From assembly GCA_018648945.1 (NCBI GenBank), contig JABGQJ010000046.1, forward strand, positions 1 through 18,126: a DNA stretch of 18,126 bases, written 5' to 3'. The notes under the pieces are model-generated. The model was not told the origin of the DNA. It ran no database searches and saw nothing but the letters and a program-made list of their open reading frames with translations. The position numbers and the translations under genes are program-made. The stretch is from Victivallales bacterium. GTDB taxonomy: Bacteria > Verrucomicrobiota > Lentisphaeria > Oligosphaerales > Lenti-02. This document shows, in pieces, positions 1 to 5,677 of this stretch (the stretch's first letter is position 1; the number at the start of each line of letters is the position of its first letter).

Positions 1-1095
1 GTGGAACAGGCTGGTGTAGTAGCGGACCCGGAACTCGTCCTCGTGCTCCACACCCCGGAAAAGGCTGACCCGGCGGTCGTTCATGGCGTGCTCGTTCCCG
101 TCCGGGTGTTCGTAGAGCCCACCTCCGCACTTCAGTGAGAAGAGCGTGCCATACCACTGCTTGTCGGTCATGTCCTCATTCGGGTCCACCGCAGCGCGGA
201 GGTCCGAGACCTCCATGGCCGAGCCGTCGGAGATGGCGTGGAAGATGGCACGGAGAATCCGGTCTCGGATGTCGGCATCGGCCATGAACCAGCGGGTTGC
301 GTGCATGTAGTCATCAAAGGACAGCTCACCACTGGCCGGGGGGGAGACCGCAGCCCGGGGGGGGCGGCGCGGCCCTGCCCAGGTGACGTGGGTCTGGCCT
401 TGTTCGTCGCGCATGGCTGCGAAGCTCGGCAGCTGGGCGAGCAGGTCGCCGGTGTCCGCGACGCCGTAGTCCTCCGGGGTGAAGCCGGGCAGTTCGCGCT
501 GCAAGGCCTGCTCCACCTCCCCCATGCTGAGTTCATCCTGGTCGCGGAAGGCAACCCGGAGAGCGTTGATCACGCTCCCCATGTCCGCACTGCGACGGTC
601 CTTCACCTGCAGCCCCTCCGGACCGCAGCAGACGTATTCGTCGCAGTTCTGCAGGAGCGAACTGGAGATCGCGCCCTCGGCCCCCATGCCGACGACCATT
701 CGCCCGGTGGCCTTCAGGCGGGTGATGAGAGGCAGGAAATCCACGTCCCCGGTGGCGATGATGTAGCCACCGATATCGGGATACTGGAGGACGCAGGCCA
801 TGGCTTCGAGGACCATGTAGGTGTCCGCCGTGTTCTTGGCGTTGTAGCCGATGCGTACCACATGCTGCATCTCCACCCCCGCACGCTGCAGGTCAACGGA
901 GTACTTGCGGAAGGTCGGGTTGCCCCAGTCGGCGATCGCTTTGCGGTAGACGACTTGTCCGTAGCGCTTCTCCAGGAAGCGCAGCGTGCGGTTCAAATCG
1001 AAGGGCTTCTCCGCGTCCGGGGTGCTGTTCTCCAGGCTGATGACCAGATTCTCGAAGTCCAGCAGGAGAGCGAACTGTTGGTGGCCGTTCTGCAT
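1..1095 (-). CDS. NYN-domain (LabA/DUF88-like) putative RNase with OST-HTH domain, C-terminus cut by window edge
   Basis: The frame stays open for 365 codons and runs off the left edge, so the C-terminus is missing. Residues 1-165 look like a NYN/PIN-like nuclease domain. The acidic positions are visible: D13 in LLLDFENL, D91 in NTADTYMV, and D117 and D119 in TGDVDFLPL. Proteins of this family are thought to be metal-dependent ribonucleases. Residues about 172-240 resemble an OST-HTH/LOTUS module, which binds RNA in other proteins (hydrophobic pattern plus LPGFTPEDYG). A Pro/Arg-rich linker (241-256) leads to a second probable winged-helix region (about 260-335). The start ATG at 1095 has AAGGAA a suitable distance upstream. 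The gene is divergent from the acylphosphatase gene. The RNA target is unknown; the family call is solid, the exact activity is inferred. Confidence 0.85.
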   Translation of the reverse strand, partial: MQNGHQQFALLLDFENLVISLENSTPDAEKPFDLNRTLRFLEKRYGQVVYRKAIADWGNPTFRKYSVDLQRAGVEMQHVVRIGYNAKNTADTYMVLEAMACVLQYPDIGGYIIATGDVDFLPLITRLKATGRMVVGMGAEGAISSSLLQNCDEYVCCGPEGLQVKDRRSADMGSVINALRVAFRDQDELSMGEVEQALQRELPGFTPEDYGVADTGDLLAQLPSFAAMRDEQGQTHVTWAGPRRPPRAAVSPPASGELSFDDYMHATRWFMADADIRDRILRAIFHAISDGSAMEVSDLRAAVDPNEDMTDKQWYGTLFSLKCGGGLYEHPDGNEHAMNDRRVSLFRGVEHEDEFRVRYYTSLFH

Positions 1096-1246
1096 AGGTC
1101 TTTTCCTTGGGGCAATAGCTAGGGACTGGATAGCGTGCGGTCTGCATCTACGTTGTCTCGCGGGCCAATAGGGTCTCGCGGACCTTGGGAATATAGGCGC
1201 TCGCAGGTTGTGTGCATCCTCTTCGACACAAGGACTGGAGGCGATC
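1096..1246. promoter_or_regulatory. Divergent intergenic region with a 9-bp direct repeat
   Basis: These 151 bp separate two divergent genes and must hold both promoters. I see GTCTCGCGG twice, at 1155-1163 and 1173-1181, 18 bp apart start to start. The only AT-rich patch (AATATAG, about 1190-1196) reads TATATT on the minus strand, but no convincing -35 box is at the right distance on either strand. A repeated site about two helical turns apart could be an operator. That is inference only. Confidence 0.3.
1237..1241 (+). promoter_or_regulatory. Ribosome binding site deciding the acylphosphatase start
   Basis: GGAGG lies five bases before the ATG at 1247. An upstream in-frame TTG at 1208 has no comparable site, and the extra 13 residues it would add do not look like the family. 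This favours the ATG. Confidence 0.7.
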
Positions 1247-1549
1247 ATGGGGGCATCGGGTGACAGCTCAACGCTCAGTGCCCGGCGGGTCGTGGTCAGT
1301 GGCCGGGTGACTGGTGTGGCATTTCGCTGGCACACCCGCCACAAGGCAGGGGACTACGATGACCTACGGGGCTGGGTGCGCAACCTGGATCGCCGGACGG
1401 TGGAGTGCGTGGTGCAGGGCGAGACCTGGATGGTGGCAGAGATGGTGGCATGGCTGCGGCATGGCCCCCCTGCGGCGCGGGTAACGGCCATTCAGGTCTC
1501 CGTGTGCCCGGTGGATCCCTCCCTTGCCTCCTTCCGTATCGACTACTGA
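1247..1549 (+). CDS. acyP: Acylphosphatase
   Basis: The 100-residue product matches the usual acylphosphatase length and fold. This small cytoplasmic enzyme hydrolyses the carboxyl-phosphate bond of acyl phosphates such as acetyl phosphate. The signature VSGRVTGVAFR carries the catalytic Arg (R27). GWVRNLDRRTVE carries the catalytic Asn (N46). The C-terminal half (VAWLRHGPPAARVTAIQV) fits the second alpha/beta repeat. The ATG at 1247 is chosen because GGAGG precedes it. The gene stands alone on the plus strand, is divergent from the NYN gene, and ends one base before the stop of the convergent uroporphyrinogen-decarboxylase-like gene. No terminator hairpin is visible at that junction. The first ~13 residues are variable and non-conserved. 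Confidence 0.93.
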   Translation: MGASGDSSTLSARRVVVSGRVTGVAFRWHTRHKAGDYDDLRGWVRNLDRRTVECVVQGETWMVAEMVAWLRHGPPAARVTAIQVSVCPVDPSLASFRIDY

Positions 1550-1550
1550 C

Positions 1551-2741
1551 TCAGGAACCAAATTCCAGGCACCGCTGGCGGTAGTGCAGGTAGTTCCGCC
1601 AGGGCACTTCGGGCGGCACGCCGTGGTCGCAGGTGGGGATGTAGCCGCCGCGTTCGCGCATGGCTGGGAGGATGCGCTCGCACATGCGGTCGATGTCTTC
1701 GACACTGCCGGCCAGAACGCGCTTGTCGATGCCGCCGGCCATGATCAGATCGGGGTACTGTTTGCCCACTGCGACCACGTCGCAGCCCGAGGCCACTTCG
1801 AAGGGATTCATCACTTCCATGCCAATGTCTTCCTGGTAGACGGGGATCATGGGCACGGCATCGCCGTCGGTATCGATCTGCACATGGAGATGGCGGTTGG
1901 GGTCCAGCTGGCGGGGGCGAAGATTGGCGATAAGCTGTTGGTAGTAGGGCAGCAGGAACTCGCGGAACATGTCCGGCGAGATCAGAGGGCCGCAGTTGTA
2001 GCAGATGTCTTCCGCCAGGTAGAGATCGTCGATCGTCACGAACTGCTGGTGCCGCGCGATGACTGCGTCGCCGAGGGCCAGCCATTGCTCCATGCAGGCG
2101 TGGACCACGTCCGGCATGTCGTAGAAGGCATAGAGCAGTTTCTCGGGGCCCATCAGGCTGCGGAGGTACATGTACCCACCGACCAGGTTCTGGCAGATCA
2201 TCAGTCCCTGGGCAGCAGCGGCCCGGGCCGAGGCCATGCGGGTCTCCAGGTTGGCGTAGCGGGATGCGGTGGTCGGGTCGAGCCGCCAGCGCACGTCCTT
2301 TTCCCAGCTGGCCATGTCCTTCACGGGATGGTCCACATATTCTGGCATGAAGCCCGTGCGCCGTCCCTTGAAGAAGAGCACGTGTCGCCCGGCGCTATCC
2401 TGCACGACCTCGGTTTCGCCGCGATCCTCGATCTGTCGCTCTCCGAAACCTGGCGCGAAGGCCGCCGTGCACCAGCCCAATTGGCCCAGTGCGTGGTTGC
2501 CTGCGGCATCGAAGTGGAACAGCTGGTTGAGATCCTGCTCCGGCAAGTCCTGTTCCTGCCAGGTGTCGAGACACATCCAGAGCCCGAAGGTCTTGTGGTA
2601 GAATGGCGCGCCCGGCACCCGTGCATAGGTGTCGCGGAGCTTCCGCGCCGACGTGGTCATCCGCTCGCGCGGGAGCAGGGCCGTGACGCCGTCAGCTTGG
2701 GGAGAGGGCAATGGGGGAGAGGGCAATGGGGAAGAGGGCAT
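1551..2741 (-). CDS. Uroporphyrinogen decarboxylase (URO-D) family protein, not HemE
   Basis: The fold belongs to the URO-D superfamily, which includes HemE and corrinoid-linked methyltransferases. Visible family blocks are IDTDGDAVPMIPVY, MNPFEVASGCDVVAVG, AGGIDKRVLA and the C-terminal DHGVPPEVPWRNYLHYRQ. The N-terminal RQAGRY substrate motif of true HemE is absent, so heme synthesis is unlikely. I also do not see an MtaA-like His-x-Cys zinc site. The substrate is unknown; a methyl-transfer or decarboxylation role is only a guess. The start at 2741 overlaps the rsmD stop as TGATG and has GGAG seven bases upstream. It adds 27 residues rich in Pro/Ser, encoded by a 15-bp repeat. The conserved domain starts at an ATG at 2660 (369 aa), which has no good ribosome site and may still be the true start. 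Last gene of the leftward operon. Confidence 0.88.
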   Translation of the reverse strand: MPSSPLPSPPLPSPQADGVTALLPRERMTTSARKLRDTYARVPGAPFYHKTFGLWMCLDTWQEQDLPEQDLNQLFHFDAAGNHALGQLGWCTAAFAPGFGERQIEDRGETEVVQDSAGRHVLFFKGRRTGFMPEYVDHPVKDMASWEKDVRWRLDPTTASRYANLETRMASARAAAAQGLMICQNLVGGYMYLRSLMGPEKLLYAFYDMPDVVHACMEQWLALGDAVIARHQQFVTIDDLYLAEDICYNCGPLISPDMFREFLLPYYQQLIANLRPRQLDPNRHLHVQIDTDGDAVPMIPVYQEDIGMEVMNPFEVASGCDVVAVGKQYPDLIMAGGIDKRVLAGSVEDIDRMCERILPAMRERGGYIPTCDHGVPPEVPWRNYLHYRQRCLEFGS

Positions 2742-2745
2742 CAGG
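2701..2745. repeat. Three tandem copies of a 15-bp repeat
   Basis: GGAGAGGGCAATGGG occurs at 2701-2715 and identically at 2716-2730. A diverged third copy follows at 2731-2745, sharing 11 of 15 bases. It spans the rsmD stop and the possible start of the URO-D gene. Read on the minus strand in the URO-D frame, each unit encodes PLPSP. Because 15 bp is five codons, copy-number change would keep the frame. Confidence 0.9.
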
Positions 2746-3346
2746 GGGCTCCAGACTGGGTGCCCTGCTCGGCTGTCTGTCGAGCAAAGGACAGGCATCG
2801 CGATCCGAATACGCGCTTGCGCAGCAGTTTCCAGTTGCTGCGTGGGTGCCACAGGAGGGGAGTCTCGATGGCGTGCTCCAAGACGAGGATGGCACCCGCA
2901 GCCCATTGGGCCAGGGCCTTGTCCTGGAGGAGTTTCACCGCCCCGTACTCGTGGGGCGCGGGACGGTATGGGGGGTCGGCCAGGAGCAGATCCACCGCCC
3001 CCGCCAGTTCCCGCAGGCGTCGCGGTGCGGTTTCGGCAGCGGCCCTGGTCATCATCGCCTTGCCTGGCAGATCCGGCGCAGCACGCTGTACCGCCGTGAG
3101 GTTCTGGCGGACGGAGGCCAACGAGCGGGAGTTGGTATCAAGAAAGGTCACTTGTTTCGCGCCCCGGCTCAGGGCCTCCAGGCCAAGGGCACCCGACCCC
3201 GCGAAGAGATCCACCACCGTCCATCCCTGAATGTCCCCCAGGCTCGCGAAAAGTGACTCCTTCACGCGGTCGTTGGTCGGTCGTACGTCTTTCCCGGGAG
3301 GGGCGGTCAACCGAACGCCGCCTGCCAGCCCACTGATGATACGCAT
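2741..3346 (-). CDS. rsmD: 16S rRNA (guanine(966)-N2)-methyltransferase RsmD
   Basis: The 201-residue product matches RsmD, which methylates N2 of G966 in helix 31 of 16S rRNA using S-adenosylmethionine. The N-terminus MRIISGLAGGVRL and the RPTNDRVKESLF block are typical of the family. Motif I, VVDLFAGSGALGLEAL (44-59), is the SAM-binding loop. ADPPY (123-127) is the catalytic motif IV of N-methyltransferases. The ATG at 3346 is chosen because the family starts here and GGAG lies upstream; the frame is open further 5' but that part is non-conserved and overlaps the zinc-ribbon gene. It sits 25 bp after that gene, and its TGA overlaps a start of the next gene as TGATG. Confidence 0.95.
   Translation of the reverse strand: MRIISGLAGGVRLTAPPGKDVRPTNDRVKESLFASLGDIQGWTVVDLFAGSGALGLEALSRGAKQVTFLDTNSRSLASVRQNLTAVQRAAPDLPGKAMMTRAAAETAPRRLRELAGAVDLLLADPPYRPAPHEYGAVKLLQDKALAQWAAGAILVLEHAIETPLLWHPRSNWKLLRKRVFGSRCLSFARQTAEQGTQSGAP
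2749..2752 (-). promoter_or_regulatory. Ribosome binding site favouring the upstream URO-D start
   Basis: On the minus strand GGAG lies seven bases before the ATG at 2741, inside the 3' end of rsmD. The alternative ATG at 2660 is preceded only by GAGCGG. The arrangement with the TGATG overlap suggests translational coupling to rsmD. Confidence 0.5.
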
Positions 3347-3371
3347 CGGTTTGTCTCCGCAGGGGGGCGTT

Positions 3372-3605
3372 TCAGCGGCCCGAGCGCCCACAGAGCTCGT
3401 TGCACTGCGGACAGCGGACCACGCGGTTGTTCCGGGCCACGATGAACCGGAGGCTGCAGCGTGGGCAATGCCCGAGCCGTTCCTCGGAAAGCGCCATTCC
3501 ATGGGCGTTTTCCCGCCAGAACTCGTAGGCGGCCAGCCCCGCGCACACGAGAAGCATCAGCCCCGTGCAGACGACGAAGCCACCACCAGCACCGATCTCG
3601 AACAT
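3372..3605 (-). CDS. Small membrane protein with C-terminal zinc ribbon
   Basis: This 77-residue product has one hydrophobic segment (about 8-27, FVVCTGLMLLVCAGLAAYEF), then a short linker and a CPRC (47-50)...CPQC (65-68) four-cysteine ribbon that should bind zinc. I do not recognise a named family. The start at 3605 is supported by AAGGAG eight bases upstream. It lies 25 bp from the TonB-position gene and 25 bp from rsmD, so it is embedded in the operon. The ribbon would face the cytoplasm if the N-terminus is outside. A role in protein or nucleic-acid contact at the membrane is possible, but no function can be assigned. The intact frame, ribosome site and spacing argue it is real. Confidence 0.8.
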   Translation of the reverse strand: MFEIGAGGGFVVCTGLMLLVCAGLAAYEFWRENAHGMALSEERLGHCPRCSLRFIVARNNRVVRCPQCNELCGRSGR

Positions 3606-3630
3606 CTAGAGGACTCCTTGGTAGGGCATG

Positions 3631-4485
3631 CTAGTCCTCCGGGGAGAGTTCAGTGGAGAAGAGGCTCCACTCGATCTCGAAGAGGATACTGGCGCCTGGG
3701 GGAGGCAGGTAGGCAGGGCGCTCTGCTGCTGCGGCAAGATAGCGTTTCTTGCGCTCGTAAGCGCCGACGTCGCGTCGCAGTGCGGAGACCACGTGCAGAT
3801 CCAACTGGACGTTGCCCGACGCACGCCGGACCCGAATGCGGGTTGGCGTTTCGGCACTTCCAGCCCGGAGCTCGACACGCGTCGGGTAGCGTGGCCGGCC
3901 ACCTTCGCTGATGGCCTTGCGCACTCTCTCCAGATCCAGTTCGGGCATGCTCACCAGGACACGGCCGTCCGGGCGGTGCCAGACGATTCCCTCGGGGAGG
4001 GGGACGACGGTGGGAGCGGGGGGCAGTTCAGGGAGGGCGGCAGTCCAGCGCAGGCGCATCTCGTCCGGGAGCGCATGGGGCGGGGCGGTCAGGCGGATGC
4101 CCGGGAAGGTCGCCTCCTTGGAAAGGATGACTCGGAAGCCGTATTCCGGCACGGGGGTCTCCGGCAGGGCGCGTTTCGTCTGGCGGACACGGCTGAAGCC
4201 AAGCTGCTCGTCTGGCAGGACCATGACCGTCGGGTCGGCCAGTCGCGCCCAGATATGGAGCATCCGTTCCCAGTCCGCCAGGCGGTCGTGGTTCTCCCAG
4301 CTGCCGACGAACTGGCAGGAGCTCTGGGCTTCGGTCACCGTTTCCTTCACCGTGGGGGGGCGGGTGCGGAACCCGTACCAGAAGAACGCGAAGGTCAGGA
4401 CGGTTGCCAGCAGCGAGAGCAGCCAGGAGCGCAGTTCCGAGTCCCGCTTGCGGGGGCTGGTTGGTATGGTTCGCTCATTCGTCAT
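3631..4485 (-). CDS. Single-pass inner-membrane protein in the TonB position of an ExbBD operon
   Basis: The 284-residue product has a charged cytoplasmic N-terminus (PRKRDSELR), one transmembrane segment (about 20-38) and a large presumed periplasmic part. That is the topology of TonB and TolA. It follows exbB and exbD directly, and its ATG overlaps the exbD end by 11 bases, so it is probably coupled to them. Near the C-terminus RPRYPTRVEL (197-206) and ASGNVQLDLHVVSALRR (222-238) faintly recall the TonB C-terminal pattern (SSG..LD..A..ALR), but the usual middle strands are missing. A Pro-rich stretch LPELPPAPTVVPLPEG (151-166) could be a spacer. It may be a divergent energy transducer; I do not recognise a named family. 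No strong ribosome site is visible before the ATG. Confidence 0.75.
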   Translation of the reverse strand: MTNERTIPTSPRKRDSELRSWLLSLLATVLTFAFFWYGFRTRPPTVKETVTEAQSSCQFVGSWENHDRLADWERMLHIWARLADPTVMVLPDEQLGFSRVRQTKRALPETPVPEYGFRVILSKEATFPGIRLTAPPHALPDEMRLRWTAALPELPPAPTVVPLPEGIVWHRPDGRVLVSMPELDLERVRKAISEGGRPRYPTRVELRAGSAETPTRIRVRRASGNVQLDLHVVSALRRDVGAYERKKRYLAAAAERPAYLPPPGASILFEIEWSLFSTELSPED

Positions 4486-4975
4486 TTTCAAGGACCCGCT
4501 TGGCGTCCTTGTCGGCGCCGCCCGGATCGACCATCTGGTAGACATCGACGTTCAGTTCGCGACCAAGCGACAGGATCTGGATGATTCGGGCGTAGGTGTT
4601 GCGCCGGTCGGCCCGCAAGCCGATCATGGGGCGCCGTCCGGGCGTGGCTGGGGAGGGGGTGTTCCCTGCCGGTGTCGCGCTCTGCCGGAGCAGTTCCCGC
4701 AGTTCGGTCTCAAGCTCCTCGATACTCGCCATGGGCTTGGAGTTGAAGAAGAGATCCCCGGAACTGGTGACAGTGACGATCAGCTTGTCGGCCACGCTAA
4801 GGCTTCTGACGCGCGCCGCCGGCAGACGGACCTCGGTATCGACCTTCGACCCCGGCCAGAAGGTGACCGAGCTGCTGATCATGAAGGGGACCAGCAAGAG
4901 GAAGAACACGTCCACCGCAGGCACCAGGGTGAACGGTTTGGAGATGACTTTGACGTTGGGCTTAATCCTCGTCAT
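4475..4975 (-). CDS. exbD: ExbD/TolR-family biopolymer transport protein
   Basis: The 166-residue product has the ExbD/TolR layout: short cytoplasmic N-terminus, one transmembrane helix (about 17-38) and a periplasmic domain. In FTLVPAVDVFFLLLVPFMIS the Asp at residue 22 corresponds to the membrane Asp that carries protons in this family. With ExbB it forms the proton-driven motor that energises an outer-membrane or envelope partner. The periplasmic part contains the expected LIVTVTSSGDLFFNSKPM strand pair and a Pro/Thr-rich linker (100-115). The ATG at 4975 is chosen over one at 4990 because GGAG lies seven bases before it. It overlaps the exbB end by 14 bases and the next gene by 11. Confidence 0.9.
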   Translation of the reverse strand: MTRIKPNVKVISKPFTLVPAVDVFFLLLVPFMISSSVTFWPGSKVDTEVRLPAARVRSLSVADKLIVTVTSSGDLFFNSKPMASIEELETELRELLRQSATPAGNTPSPATPGRRPMIGLRADRRNTYARIIQILSLGRELNVDVYQMVDPGGADKDAKRVLENDE

Positions 4976-5642
4976 CTGCCTGCTCCGCATCCTCGGTGGC
5001 GATCACGGTGGCCGTCTCCAAGGCAATGTCGTGGTGAGTGACGAAGTAGGTCATCTCCGCTGCCGCCTTTTGCATGTCGTTTACCAGCGACTCGATGCGG
5101 GAGACCAGGTAGTTGTAGAATGCGAAGGTGGGGATCGAGACGCTCAATCCCGCTGCGGTGGTGTAGAGCGCCTTCCTGACGCCTTCGGCAAGGACCTTGG
5201 TGCCGACGAGCGGACCTTGGGCTTCCATGGCGTCGAACGCGGCGATCATTCCCACGACCGTGCCCAGGAGTCCGAGCAGGGGGGCGATATGGGCTAGGGT
5301 CGCCAGGAGCTTCATGAAGCGTTCGAGGCGCGGGACCTCGATGAGCGCGGCCTCCTCCACGGCGGTGCGGACCGCCGCCTCGTCTTGGTCGGCGTGCAGG
5401 ACTGCTGCGCGCACCACATGTGCCACCGGCCCCGGCGTCTCGTCGCAGATATGCACGGCCTCCAGGGCGCTTTGCTGTCTGAGTACATTGTGCAGACCGC
5501 TGATGAACTCGTGGACATCGATCTGGGCGCGGTGCAGATGGAAGAGCCGGCCAAGGGTGATGAACATCGCCAGCACGCCGCAGGCGAAGATCATATACAT
5601 GACCGGGCCGCCCTCGTTCAAAATGCTCTGAAGATAGGACAT
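4962..5642 (-). CDS. exbB: ExbB/TolQ/MotA-family proton channel
   Basis: The 226-residue product has three hydrophobic segments: about 11-33, 113-136 (LATLAHIAPLLGLLGTVVGMI) and 158-179 (ALYTTAAGLSVSIPTFAFYNYL). The last two carry the family's GLLGTVVGMI and TTAAGLSVSIP signatures. In ExbB/TolQ these helices line the channel that holds the ExbD/TolR helix. A cytoplasmic loop lies between segments 1 and 2, and the tail ends in a run of acidic residues (ATEDAEQADDED). The start at 5642 has AGGAG upstream. It is the first of three overlapping genes (exbB, exbD, TonB-position gene). It could equally be called TolQ-like, but no pal, tolB or tolA is nearby. Confidence 0.92.
   Translation of the reverse strand: MSYLQSILNEGGPVMYMIFACGVLAMFITLGRLFHLHRAQIDVHEFISGLHNVLRQQSALEAVHICDETPGPVAHVVRAAVLHADQDEAAVRTAVEEAALIEVPRLERFMKLLATLAHIAPLLGLLGTVVGMIAAFDAMEAQGPLVGTKVLAEGVRKALYTTAAGLSVSIPTFAFYNYLVSRIESLVNDMQKAAAEMTYFVTHHDIALETATVIATEDAEQADDED
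4983..4986 (-). promoter_or_regulatory. Ribosome binding site deciding the exbD start
   Basis: On the minus strand GGAG, seven bases before the ATG at 4975, lies inside the 3' end of exbB. An in-frame ATG at 4990 sits upstream of this site and would have it within its own coding sequence, so 4975 is preferred. Confidence 0.6.
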
Positions 5643-5677
5643 TGCTTTCTCCTGCTATCCAGCCGGTGGCCGTCCAT

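Noticed and set aside
238..1122. 294-codon plus-strand frame opposite the NYN gene
   Set aside because: Antisense to a frame with conserved acidic NYN residues; composition is that of a shadow frame.
1524..3230. Long open frame on the plus strand (568 codons) across the URO-D gene and rsmD
   Set aside because: It lies opposite two clearly conserved genes, has His/Val/Asp-rich shadow composition and shows no recognisable domain. Long antisense frames are expected in GC-rich coding DNA.
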